Assembly (NCBI GenBank): GCA_011620585.1
Contig: WOYV01000040.1
Coordinates: 51,581-115,580, forward strand
Reading direction: 5' to 3'
Length of the DNA: 64,000 nt
Origin: Draconibacterium sp.
GTDB taxonomy: Bacteria > Bacteroidota > Bacteroidia > Bacteroidales > Prolixibacteraceae
Below the pieces are notes generated by a model, which searched no databases, was not told the DNA's origin, and was given only the letters and a program-made list of their open reading frames with translations. The first letter of the stretch is position 1; every line of letters begins with the position of its first letter. Below, in pieces: positions 52,963 to 61,693 of the stretch. Position numbers and translations under genes: made by a program.

Positions 52963-54210
52963 TCAATTTTCAGCTTTTATATCAAAAATTTTCAACACTT
53001 CTCCGTGGCGGATAAATAATTTCCCGTCGGCAATAAAAGGGTGCGCCCAATGCGGCCCGGCTCCTTCTGTAATTTTGAATTCGCTCACGATGGAGAAAGC
53101 ATCGGGCGCCGGTTTTACCAACGCCACACTGCCTCTTTCGTTATAAACGTAAAGCATGTCCTCAGCCATGACGAGTGATCCTTTCGATCCCCAGGTTTCA
53201 TTGAAACCAATCTCGCCGCTGTCCCAGTTCATACAGGTCCAGTTTCCTTTATTGTTGTTTTCCCAGTTGGCGCCGTACACATAGCCATTGTATAAAATCA
53301 GTCCACCGTGGTGATTATCCAAAGTGCTGTTCTTGTATTTTACCGAAACCGACTTTCCGTTTTCTGCCATTTTCAACATCACGGCTTCGTAATCGTAACC
53401 CATCGAAATAAAGATCTCATCGTTATGGAAGATTGGCGTGTTAATCCATATCAAACCATTGTCCTGCCATTTCCAGACTTCAGGATTGAAATACCTGTAA
53501 TGCCATGCAATTTCCCCTGTTTCGGGAACCAGCGCTAAAATATCGGTTCCGATTACGGCCAGGATATACCTGAAATTCTTGTATTCATAAATAGTGGCTG
53601 AAGCATAGGCACGTGCCCCTCCCAGCGATTCGCTTTCCCAAACGGGTTCGCCGGTCATTTTATTCAGCGCAATTACACTGGTTTTGCTTCCTCCGGGCGA
53701 ACAGATCAGTTTATCATCCACAATCAAGGGAGTTTCTGAGTTTCCCCAAACATGATACTCACTTTCATACTTTTTATCCACTTCAACCGCCCAATTTTCT
53801 TTGCCCGTTTCACGATCGATACAAACCACCCGTCCTGTACCACTCTGCACATAAATACGGTTGTCTTCGATTACCGGTGAACAGCGTGTGTCGGGATACG
53901 ACTGGTTCCAGGAGCGACCGTAAGGAACCTGCCACAAAATTTTTCCCTGCATATCGACTGCTGAAAGATAATCGAGTGTGTCGATCATTCCAGTGATATA
54001 AATTTTCCCATCGGCAAAAATCGGGGACGACCACCCTTTTCCCAGTTTATCGACTTGCAGAATTTGTTTTGGCCCCTCCGCCGGCCATTCTTTTAATAAA
54101 CCCTTTTCGGTGAATTGCCCGTCGCGGTGAGGCCCGCGCCACTGGACAAATTGAGCTTGCGCACTAAATAAAAAGCTAAATAAAATTACTGCAAGCAGTG
54201 ATGTTCTCAT
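52963..54210 (-). CDS. Secreted PQQ-like beta-propeller protein (propeller 4)
   Basis: 415 residues with signal peptide SLLAVILFSFLFSAQAQ, then FVQWRGPHRDGQF and the KEWPAEGPKQIL first-blade pattern shared with propeller 5 (WRGG, LKQWPAGGPEILW). Later blades include GKILWQVPYG, GKENWAVEV, GEPVWESESL, GEIAWHYRYF. The C-terminus matches propeller 5 (GPHWAHPFIADGKLFIRHG versus HWAHPVIDNGRLFVHHG). It starts 21 bases after the LytTR regulator stop. Confidence 0.87.
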   Translation of the reverse strand: MRTSLLAVILFSFLFSAQAQFVQWRGPHRDGQFTEKGLLKEWPAEGPKQILQVDKLGKGWSSPIFADGKIYITGMIDTLDYLSAVDMQGKILWQVPYGRSWNQSYPDTRCSPVIEDNRIYVQSGTGRVVCIDRETGKENWAVEVDKKYESEYHVWGNSETPLIVDDKLICSPGGSKTSVIALNKMTGEPVWESESLGGARAYASATIYEYKNFRYILAVIGTDILALVPETGEIAWHYRYFNPEVWKWQDNGLIWINTPIFHNDEIFISMGYDYEAVMLKMAENGKSVSVKYKNSTLDNHHGGLILYNGYVYGANWENNNKGNWTCMNWDSGEIGFNETWGSKGSLVMAEDMLYVYNERGSVALVKPAPDAFSIVSEFKITEGAGPHWAHPFIADGKLFIRHGEVLKIFDIKAEN

Positions 54211-54231
54211 TGTTAGTTGATTTTTGGTTTT

Positions 54232-54960
54232 TTATTTATTTATAAATCCGTTGTATTCCAGTCGGTCAAAAACTGAGTCCTTGTAACTCGCCCCAATTGG
54301 AAATTCCTTATCCCCCAAAATTACGTTTACAGGACTAAAACTGGTAATGTATTTTGCTGAAATCAGAAATGAACGGTGAATCCTGATAAAATTCTTTTCC
54401 GGCAATACCTTTTCAATGGAAGAAATGGTATATCTGCTGCTGATAGTCCTCTTTTCGGTATGAACAATCAGGTTGTCGCCCATACTTTCCACGTAAATAA
54501 TTTCGGTTAAAGGAATTTTATGAATGATATTTTTTTCGCGCAGATAAATGTATTCTTCCATACTTCCCGGCTTGTGCAAGGTAACTTCATCTAACTGGTT
54601 GAATTGATGAAAGAATTTCTCGATGGTCTGCATAAACCTTTCAAAAGAAATAGGTTTTAAGAGATAATCGAGCACATTCAAGTCATATCCTTCCAGGGCA
54701 TATTGACGGTGCGCCGTAGTTAATACTACCGCTGGCGGGTTCTTCAGATTCTTGATCAGGTCGGTGCCTTTCATTTCGGGCATATGGATGTCCAAAAACA
54801 TCAGATCGACATCGTTTCTGTTTAAAAAATCAAAAGCTTCGATAGCATCGCCGGCAGTGCCGGCAATTTCGATCGAATCGATCTTGCCCAGGTGAGATTT
54901 CAGCACTTCCTGGGCGAGCGGTTCGTCATCAACAATCAAACATCTGGCCTTTGTTTCCAT
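54232..54960 (-). CDS. LytTR-family response regulator
   Basis: The ATG at 54960 gives 242 residues (an in-frame TTG at 54978 lies inside the kinase gene). The receiver has IVDDEPLAQEVL and phospho-acceptor Asp in DLMFLDIHMP; the LytTR DNA-binding domain follows (EKNIIHKIPLTEIIYVESMGDN, HTEKRTISSRYTI, FIRIHRSFLISAKYI). It pairs with the LytS kinase directly upstream and sits at the head of the propeller genes, so it probably controls this operon. Confidence 0.95.
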   Translation of the reverse strand: METKARCLIVDDEPLAQEVLKSHLGKIDSIEIAGTAGDAIEAFDFLNRNDVDLMFLDIHMPEMKGTDLIKNLKNPPAVVLTTAHRQYALEGYDLNVLDYLLKPISFERFMQTIEKFFHQFNQLDEVTLHKPGSMEEYIYLREKNIIHKIPLTEIIYVESMGDNLIVHTEKRTISSRYTISSIEKVLPEKNFIRIHRSFLISAKYITSFSPVNVILGDKEFPIGASYKDSVFDRLEYNGFINK

Positions 54961-54968
54961 CTCCAATC

Positions 54969-56018
54969 CTATTTCCAAAATATTTTTAACCTCACTTCAA
55001 ATTGCTTCTCACCCGGAATAATCTTCAAATCATGTTCTCCGGGATATATAAGCTCCAGCCTCCGTTTTACATTCTTTAACCCAATGCCACGTGCCACCGA
55101 ATCATCTTCAGTTTTATCGGAGGGAATTGTATTTATTACTTTTAATGTCAGAAATCCCGGATCAATTACCAATTCTATTCGGATTAACGGGTTTGTACGG
55201 TCTTTGCTGGCACCGTGTTTAAAACTATTTTCGATGAAAGGCAGCAGAATAAGCGGGGCAATCCTGTGTCCGTCAATTTCACCTTTGACCGTGAATTGAA
55301 GGTTGAGCCGTTCGTTGTAACGCATTTTCTCCAGTTCGATATAACCTTCCAGAATTTCGAGTTCTTTAGCCAACGAAACAAATTCTTCGTTGCTATTATA
55401 GATCATGTAATCGAGCAAATCCGATAATTTCAGAACGATATCAGGCGTTTTGTCCGACTTGATAAGCGTTAATGCGTAAAGATTATTCAGCGTATTAAAA
55501 AGGAAATGCGGATGAACCTGCGATTTTAGAAAACTGAGCTCAGCCGCCACTTTCTCTTCGGCTAGTTTTTTATTTTCCAATTCATCAAGATACCATTCTT
55601 TAAAGATAACGATAGCTGATGCCAACAATGGCAAGGCATAATCCGAAACCGCCTTAATAAGAATTTTTGGGAAGTTGAACAACGGGTGTGCACGGAAATC
55701 ATAAATTTCAGGAATTGGATTCGTAACATAATACGACACGTAGATCAAAAATCCATAACCCACAAAATGGATTAGCAGTAAAATTCCGAATAAGATGAAA
55801 TTTTTCTTTCTGGTTGCCTGTGGCAAAATCAGATAAATCATCAGGTAAGTACCAATAATTCTTGCCGGCAGAATAATCAGGTTCATGTAAAATTCCTGTA
55901 CATATCTATCCTGATAACCGGCCGAGATAAGCCAATAAACCACAAAAATGACTACCCAAAAAAGCAGGTGCCACCAAATGCGAAAACGGAAAAATACAGG
56001 AAGCTTATTTTCAGCCAT
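54969..56018 (-). CDS. LytS-type sensor histidine kinase
   Basis: The ATG at 56018 gives 349 residues (a TTG one codon upstream is possible). Four TM helices in residues 10-145 carry no recognisable ligand domain. The HisKA_7TM-type/His_kinase motif QVHPHFLFNTLNNLYAL contains the phosphorylated histidine, and HATPase motifs LLPFIENSFKHG and GIGLKNVKRRLEL follow. It overlaps no other gene but is followed 8 bases later by the LytTR regulator. A strong promoter precedes it. Confidence 0.95.
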   Translation of the reverse strand: MAENKLPVFFRFRIWWHLLFWVVIFVVYWLISAGYQDRYVQEFYMNLIILPARIIGTYLMIYLILPQATRKKNFILFGILLLIHFVGYGFLIYVSYYVTNPIPEIYDFRAHPLFNFPKILIKAVSDYALPLLASAIVIFKEWYLDELENKKLAEEKVAAELSFLKSQVHPHFLFNTLNNLYALTLIKSDKTPDIVLKLSDLLDYMIYNSNEEFVSLAKELEILEGYIELEKMRYNERLNLQFTVKGEIDGHRIAPLILLPFIENSFKHGASKDRTNPLIRIELVIDPGFLTLKVINTIPSDKTEDDSVARGIGLKNVKRRLELIYPGEHDLKIIPGEKQFEVRLKIFWK

Positions 56019-56034
56019 CAATTTTTGATTTCTA

Positions 56035-56066
56035 CAAACTTAACCATCGTTTCAACAACTTTCAAA
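56035..56066 (-). promoter_or_regulatory. Bacteroidota-type promoter of the LytS/LytTR-propeller operon
   Basis: Read on the minus strand: TTTG at 56066-56063 (-33), a 20-base spacer, and TAAGTTTG at 56042-56035 (-7). Both match the Bacteroidota sigma consensus (TTTG / TAnnTTTG) with near-ideal spacing, and the transcript start would fall about 10 bases before the kinase ATG. Confidence 0.75.
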
Positions 56067-56137
56067 GTTCCGGGATAAATACCCTTTTCAACAAGATGTT
56101 TAGCGACCTAAACACCTGTTTTTAATAAAACCCCGGT

Positions 56138-57343
56138 TTATTTAATTTTATATGCTACCAGCGCATTGCCGTGATGTACAAATAAACGTCCGTTATCGAT
56201 TACCGGATGCGCCCAATGCTGGGCCGAACCAAGTTCAACTTTGGTTTTGCCGGTTACTTTAAATTCTTTTGGATCCGCCTTCACGAGTGCCAGTTCACCG
56301 CGTTCGCTGTAGCAATACAACATTCCTTCGTCGGCGATTGCCACACCTTTCCCGATTTCTGCGGCAGCATAGCTTTCCCCGCCTGTTTTCCAGTTCACAC
56401 ACCGCCATTCCCTGCTCACGTCACCCGAACCATAAAGATATCCGTCTATTAAAACCATTCCACCCATCCGGCTGTCCAATTCAGCTTTTTTCCAAAGTAG
56501 CTGAACACTGCTTCCGTCCTCGCTCAGCTTCAACATTTCGCTACCTTGTCCCCAACCGCTAAAACAAAAAAGCCCGCCATCAGAATAGATGGGTGTATTG
56601 GCATGGACAGCCCACTGATTGGCATGTGGATACGACCACAATAATTTTCCGTTTTTGGCGTCCAGTCCGATAATGTGATTGGCAGTATGTGTAACCAATA
56701 AAGTACGCTCAGATAATTTCACCAGCGCTGGCGTGCAATACGCTGATAATTCCCCCACGCCGGGAGATGTCCAGATCAGCTCGCCGTTAAAACGATTCAA
56801 GGCAACCATGTTATTTTTCTTTCCTCCGGGGGTCAGATAAACAACATCGCCGTCAATCACTACTGTTTCGGTTACTCCCCACTGAATGTTTTTCCCATCA
56901 AAATCGGTGAACGCATTTTTCTTCCATTTTACACTGCCGTTGTTAGCATCCATGCACACCAGTTCTCCCAAACCACTGTACATATACATTAAACCGCCAG
57001 CCACCACTACTGATGAGCGTGCACCCGGGTAACTTTCGGTGAATTCCTTTCCGTAGTTTGCCTTCCATTTTAGCTTTCCATCCTGCGAAAGCACAAAAAT
57101 GTAACCTTCACCGTCGATCATGGTAGAAATATAAATCTGATTGTTGGCGAATGTTGGTGACGAATGTCCTTCGCCGAGCCCCTCAAAACTCCAGAGGATC
57201 TCGGGTCCGCCGGCGGGCCATTGTTTTAACAGTCCGGTTTCATGATAATTCCCATTATCCCCGCCCCTCCAAACGGTTGGCTCCTGAGCGTATAAAATGG
57301 GTGCGGAAATACATATAACGAGCGCTGTAATTAGTGTTTTCAT
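56138..57343 (-). CDS. Secreted PQQ-like beta-propeller protein (propeller 5)
   Basis: The ATG at 57343 (MKTLITALVICISAPILYAQ) gives 401 residues with a signal peptide; the ATG at 57349 is equally possible and longer frames are not convincing. First blade WRGGDNGNYHETGLLKQWPAGG; further blades GKLKWKANYG, GSVKWKKNAF, GELIWTSPG, GKLLWSYPH. It is the closest relative of propeller 4 and differs from the others in length and ends. It lies 116 bases upstream of the kinase promoter region on the same strand, so may be in its own unit. Confidence 0.87.
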   Translation of the reverse strand: MKTLITALVICISAPILYAQEPTVWRGGDNGNYHETGLLKQWPAGGPEILWSFEGLGEGHSSPTFANNQIYISTMIDGEGYIFVLSQDGKLKWKANYGKEFTESYPGARSSVVVAGGLMYMYSGLGELVCMDANNGSVKWKKNAFTDFDGKNIQWGVTETVVIDGDVVYLTPGGKKNNMVALNRFNGELIWTSPGVGELSAYCTPALVKLSERTLLVTHTANHIIGLDAKNGKLLWSYPHANQWAVHANTPIYSDGGLFCFSGWGQGSEMLKLSEDGSSVQLLWKKAELDSRMGGMVLIDGYLYGSGDVSREWRCVNWKTGGESYAAAEIGKGVAIADEGMLYCYSERGELALVKADPKEFKVTGKTKVELGSAQHWAHPVIDNGRLFVHHGNALVAYKIK

Positions 57344-57389
57344 AGTCATGACTTTATCGTAATTTTTGGCTTTTAAAAATAGAATCAAT

Positions 57390-57404
57390 TTGGCAGCTTG
57401 CCAA
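57390..57404. promoter_or_regulatory. Small hairpin between the terpene and propeller units
   Basis: TTGGCA-GCT-TGCCAA (57390-57404) overlaps an alternative pairing GCCA/TGGC at 57401-57412. It lies in the 157-base gap between terpene cyclase and propeller 5. It could be an attenuator or just a weak terminator; no T-run follows on the minus strand. Confidence 0.3.
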
Positions 57405-57500
57405 CGCTGGCGCATAATTTATCATCGCTCTAAACAAGCCAATCCAATGCCTGCTGATGTGGATAAATTAAGAAATCTGAAACGTTAAATAAAGTTTCTA

Positions 57501-59282
57501 CTAATCAAGATATTTACGAACTGCTTCGAGATAAGCTGTGAGTGGATACATTTTTTCGTCGTACCACAGCGAAGCAAAATATAAACCAATTGGCGCCGAT
57601 GGCAATCCACTTTGCTGAAAGGTTTGGCCAAGCCAGTTGAACCCATTCCGGCAAACTTCTGAATGCCTTGTTTTTACCAATGCTGCCACTGCAAGGGCAG
57701 TTTCTTCCATGGTGCCGGAAATGTTTTTTGCCCCACCCCAGCTTCCATCTTCGTTTTGAGTCTCCACCAAATATTGTTCAGCTTTTACGATCATTAAACC
57801 GATTTTATTCAGAAGATTTTCATCTTGCAGAAAGGGGAGGGAATCCTGTAGATAATTGAGTACGCGCGCTGTTCCGTACACAGGGTTATCATGTTTCTCT
57901 ACTTGCTGGTTACCGAACCAAAGTGGCAACCACGAGCCATCCTTTTTCTGATGTTTTGCCAGAAAATGAACGGCACGAAAGATAGACCGGTATAATTTTT
58001 TCTGAAATACAATATTTTCAGCGGTAAAATTATTTGCAACGTTAGCGAGTGCCAGCACACAATGTCCGGTTAAATCGGCACAACTCTGATCGAACGGAAG
58101 TTTGCCCCAGCCTTTTGAAAAAGTTGGAAAACCTCCATCTGGGTTTTGAATTTGAAACAGCCAATTAGCCCCGGCAAGAATCTCTGCCCTAATCTTTCCG
58201 GGAGAATTTAGTTGTAGTAAAGCCAGCATTGCGCCGGGTGTATCGTCGCAATCGGGAACCGATCCCGGGTAATTGGTCCAGCCCCAGCCACCGGGCGAAG
58301 TTCCGTTAAACGGATGGATCTCCTTATTTTGAATTGCAAGGAAATGCCTGCTTAACTTCTCATTCTGGTTGTGATCCAGTACAATATCCAGTCGATTCCC
58401 GAGCGCTTTTATACTCAAGCTACTCACCCAGGTCGAAAGATCGACATCGATTGGCCAACCACCGTCGTTGCGCTGCGTCCTTTTCAGGAACCCGGTCCCT
58501 TTTTCCACCACATCCATGTTCCGGTAACCGGCGTTAATTAAACTCAATACAACAAAAGCGGTTAGCGGTATGGCTTCGAGAAAACCGCCGCTTTCGGGCA
58601 TTGATTTTTGTAATATTTTCAGGGCCCGTTTTTCAGCACCCTTTCTGATCCAACGGGAAAATTTTCCTGATTCTTTCTTTTTGAAAATGACAATCCCCAC
58701 CGCAATCAACGCCGGGATAGCATAACTGACCACACTCAAATTCAGCAAACGGTAAAACTTTTGCGGAAGCAAGGACAATTCAAAAGGTAGCTGTGGGATT
58801 TTTTGAAATGCTTTTTCCCCGGGAATTCCACACAAAGCGCTCATTGTCAATATTGGAACCGAAAAAGTGTAGTCCTTTTTGTAATGGGCTAAAATTGTGC
58901 CTGCAACATCGCCGCCCGATAAATCAATACTATTGGATTGAAGATAACCAGTCAGCGTGTTTTGAAGTTTCAGGATTTTTTCGTTTTCAGCCGAATAAAG
59001 ATTCAAGGCTGCATAAACCAGAAGCGAGGTGGAAATATTTGAAGGACTTTCCGGCGTATCGCCAAAACCACCATCAGGATTACTATTTTTCGTCAACCAT
59101 TCGAGCCCCTTTTCAATTTCGCTACGGTTTTCTTCTTTATTATGAAAATGGAGTGCTGTTACAGCCACGGCTACTCCAAGTGCGCTTGAAGACAAATGCC
59201 CGGTCCAGAACCCTTCAGGGTTCATCTCTTGAACCAGAATGTCGCTCAACTCTTTAAACCGTATTTCAAGTTCTTTCCTCAT
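57501..59282 (-). CDS. Squalene-hopene-cyclase-like class II terpene cyclase
   Basis: 593 residues built from QW-type repeats (NPDGGFGDTPES, QRNDGGWPIDVD, GGWGWTNYPG, QNPDGGFPTF, QKKDGSWLPLWFG, QNEDGSWGG). The class II acid motif DCDD is at 344-347, placed as DxDDT in squalene-hopene cyclase, so the enzyme should protonate an isoprenoid to start cyclisation. Residues about 180-200 (LSVVSYAIPALIAVG) are hydrophobic and may bury into the membrane. It is shorter than classical hopene cyclases. Last gene of the isoprenoid operon; product unknown. No squalene synthase is seen, so the substrate may be a polyprenyl rather than squalene. Confidence 0.8.
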   Translation of the reverse strand: MRKELEIRFKELSDILVQEMNPEGFWTGHLSSSALGVAVAVTALHFHNKEENRSEIEKGLEWLTKNSNPDGGFGDTPESPSNISTSLLVYAALNLYSAENEKILKLQNTLTGYLQSNSIDLSGGDVAGTILAHYKKDYTFSVPILTMSALCGIPGEKAFQKIPQLPFELSLLPQKFYRLLNLSVVSYAIPALIAVGIVIFKKKESGKFSRWIRKGAEKRALKILQKSMPESGGFLEAIPLTAFVVLSLINAGYRNMDVVEKGTGFLKRTQRNDGGWPIDVDLSTWVSSLSIKALGNRLDIVLDHNQNEKLSRHFLAIQNKEIHPFNGTSPGGWGWTNYPGSVPDCDDTPGAMLALLQLNSPGKIRAEILAGANWLFQIQNPDGGFPTFSKGWGKLPFDQSCADLTGHCVLALANVANNFTAENIVFQKKLYRSIFRAVHFLAKHQKKDGSWLPLWFGNQQVEKHDNPVYGTARVLNYLQDSLPFLQDENLLNKIGLMIVKAEQYLVETQNEDGSWGGAKNISGTMEETALAVAALVKTRHSEVCRNGFNWLGQTFQQSGLPSAPIGLYFASLWYDEKMYPLTAYLEAVRKYLD

Positions 59283-59301
59283 TAATCCTTTATCCTGTTT
59301 C

Positions 59302-60138
59302 TTAATTTTTTACAAGGCTTCCCAGCGCTAACAAACCATAAAAAGTATATTCCAGGTCCCGTGTTTCATCCCCATCGCCCGAAAGAAAAGCGCCGTTACT
59401 GTAATTTTGTTGTATAAACCCAAGGTTAGCCGGCTTAAGTAAACGCAGATCGGTTTTGGTTTCCGCCAGGGCAAAAAGTGCAACTCCGGTCGAGAGCATG
59501 TCTCCGTTTTTCACAGGCTGAAAAGCCTTAAACCCTCCGCTTTTCAACGAGAATTCATAAAGCCGGGCTTGTGCTTTTCCGAATCTCAACCCCAGTTTTT
59601 TGCGTGCAAAAACAAACGCAGCCTGCAAACTACAAGGAAAATCGTTTTTTGTCCGGTAGAAAAGTAAAGCGATCCGGGCCAAAAAATAATACAGGCTTTT
59701 AGATTTTCCCACAGCATCTGCAACAAGCGTAAATAAAAAAAACCGGTATGATAAGTGGATGTTTTTCCCCTGCCTGAAAAGTAGCATGAGCAAACCAGGG
59801 ATCGATTGTTTACCAGTTGTTTCATCCAAATCCGAACGGATGAGTGTCAGCGCCATTTGTTCGACGACACCCAGTTTTTGGGGATTTTGTTTTTCGATGA
59901 ATGACTGTAAGCTTGCGAGTATGGAGCTTTGTCCGGTAGCCTGTGCCAGCCACGAGCCAAAAAGTGAATAGTACAAATCGGGAAAGGCAGCACGATCGAT
60001 AAAGCCGCCACCCGGTTCCTGCGATTCTTTTAAAAAAGAAACGATTTCCTCCTGTGTTTGCCGATCAAGAATTTCAAACCCGCTCTTCAAATAACTGATC
60101 AGCAACCGGTGTACCGGGATATTCTTTTCAATTGGCAT
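59302..60138 (-). CDS. Small prenyltransferase-beta-like alpha/alpha-toroid protein
   Basis: 278 residues. The start (LDRQTQEEIVSFLKESQEPGGGFIDRAAFPDLYYSLFGSWL) and end (NYSNGAFLSGDGDETRDLEYTFYGLLALG) match the toroid repeats of protein prenyltransferase beta subunits and terpene cyclases. No DxDD motif or full zinc triad is evident, so catalytic activity is doubtful; a partner or substrate-binding role for the adjacent cyclase is plausible. Its start overlaps the 3' end of the DUF116-polyprenyl synthetase gene by 11 bases. Confidence 0.65.
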   Translation of the reverse strand: MPIEKNIPVHRLLISYLKSGFEILDRQTQEEIVSFLKESQEPGGGFIDRAAFPDLYYSLFGSWLAQATGQSSILASLQSFIEKQNPQKLGVVEQMALTLIRSDLDETTGKQSIPGLLMLLFRQGKNIHLSYRFFLFTLVADAVGKSKSLYYFLARIALLFYRTKNDFPCSLQAAFVFARKKLGLRFGKAQARLYEFSLKSGGFKAFQPVKNGDMLSTGVALFALAETKTDLRLLKPANLGFIQQNYSNGAFLSGDGDETRDLEYTFYGLLALGSLVKN

Positions 60139-61690
60139 CGGCGGTTAACGGTTTGAAAATTTTCCCTAACACACCATATAAACTTAGCCTCAAACGTTCG
60201 TTGTTTAATTTATCCAGTTCGGCATAACAACTTTCAATATATTCATTTAAGATATGCCGGGCGCGTTTGTCAAGCTGCTTTTCAACAATTCTATCCCTAA
60301 AAATTTTCAGATCGTTTACTTTCTCTTTTTCTTCGGAATTGAGGAGCGCCACAAGAATTGGATAGTCCTCTATTTTTTCATCCACGCGGTCTTCGTTGAA
60401 TTCATTCAGATCGTCGCGGATTTGATACGAGATCCCAAAATAATCGGCGAAGTTCTCGAGTATTTTTATTTCCGATTCTTCCGCTTCACCCAAAATAGCC
60501 CCAAGCAACAAAGCCACTTTTATGGCTTCACCCGTTTTTAGTTGAAAGATTTTTAAAGTCTCGTCCAATCCCGGAATATTTTCGCCCGAATGGAAAAGAA
60601 TATCGGCGCCCTGCCCGCGAGTTAACTGTAAGTGCGAGTTGGAAACTCCCCGTAAAGCACGCGCAATCAGTTTTCCATCTACCGGCAAATCCGACAGCAA
60701 CTGGTAACCTTTCCCAATCAGGTAATCGCCGGCATTAATTGCTTGTGGGACACCGTATTTTTTATGAGCCGTCTCAGTATCATACCGAAAATTGGCATCA
60801 TCCTCAATATCGTCGTGAATGAGTGATGCTTTATGAAAGCATTCAATTATTAGTGAAAGCGAATATAAAACTTCAGAATTCACTTCCTTCGCGTAAGCCT
60901 GGTAACTCAACGCGGCAATCAACGGACGTATGCGCTGTCCTCCCAGTTGCAAATATTCCCTGCCAAGTTTTTCAGTTTTGTCCTTTTCCTGAAAATATTT
61001 ATCGAGTGTGCCATTGGCAAAAAATTCATTCAACTGGCCTTTCAAATTACTCGCCGGTAAGGGCTGCAAGCTATTGTTTGCCTTGAATGCACGTAATTCA
61101 TCGTACAACCACCTGGTATCGATTTTTGTGTTCTCGCATCCGTCGTACATTAACGGGAGCCCGATCACAGGCACTGCCGCGTTTTTTACTGCGTCGAACG
61201 AACGCTGAAGCACGGGCATGCAGCTCACTCCAATCACCGCATCAACCGCGCCCTCTTCCACCAGGCCAATGGCCACCGTAGTTCCTTCTGCTACCAAGGT
61301 AGAATAACCAAGTTTTTCAGCTTCATTCAGAATATCGTCGATCGGGCAAGCCTTGCAACCTGCACAAATCAATCCCAATTCATCGAAATCGGCCTGACAA
61401 CTGGTGGTATCTTTCAAACATTGGGGAAGCAACAGCAAGCGACGATTAAATGGTGTGGCTTCTACTGTTTTGCGCCAGGTTTCGTTGCCAATTAAAACAA
61501 TGGCAAAGTCGATGTATTCATCCGAAATCGCCAGTTCTTTTAACAGATCGATCGCCAGTTGTTCCATTACCTCAAAAGATGCAGGAGGCCGTAACCCGGC
61601 CTTGTTGACAAGCAGCCCTATTTCCTTGCGCAGTTTGTTGCGCAGGAACGATTCCTTTGGAACTTTTAATATGCGTTTCGTTCTGTTCAT
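60128..61690 (-). CDS. DUF116-polyprenyl synthetase fusion
   Basis: 520 residues. N-terminal DUF116 domain about 1-205 with cysteines 91, 98, 109, 112, 115 (CAGCKACP) suggesting an iron-sulfur or zinc site. C-terminal isoprenyl diphosphate synthase about 215-515 with GGQRIRP (250-256), first aspartate-rich HDDIEDD (293-298), GDYLIGKGY and second RDDLNE (426-427). The enzyme should chain-elongate IPP with an allylic diphosphate; chain length cannot be predicted here. DUF116 is of unknown function. Three bases separate it from the radical SAM gene upstream. Confidence 0.88.
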   Translation of the reverse strand: MNRTKRILKVPKESFLRNKLRKEIGLLVNKAGLRPPASFEVMEQLAIDLLKELAISDEYIDFAIVLIGNETWRKTVEATPFNRRLLLLPQCLKDTTSCQADFDELGLICAGCKACPIDDILNEAEKLGYSTLVAEGTTVAIGLVEEGAVDAVIGVSCMPVLQRSFDAVKNAAVPVIGLPLMYDGCENTKIDTRWLYDELRAFKANNSLQPLPASNLKGQLNEFFANGTLDKYFQEKDKTEKLGREYLQLGGQRIRPLIAALSYQAYAKEVNSEVLYSLSLIIECFHKASLIHDDIEDDANFRYDTETAHKKYGVPQAINAGDYLIGKGYQLLSDLPVDGKLIARALRGVSNSHLQLTRGQGADILFHSGENIPGLDETLKIFQLKTGEAIKVALLLGAILGEAEESEIKILENFADYFGISYQIRDDLNEFNEDRVDEKIEDYPILVALLNSEEKEKVNDLKIFRDRIVEKQLDKRARHILNEYIESCYAELDKLNNERLRLSLYGVLGKIFKPLTADAN

Positions 61691-61693
61691 TCT

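Noticed and set aside
40769-57343. PQQ-dependent alcohol dehydrogenases
   Set aside because: The propellers lack the catalytic Asp/Ca site, the vicinal disulfide and cytochrome partner expected, so they are called PQQ-like scaffolds only.
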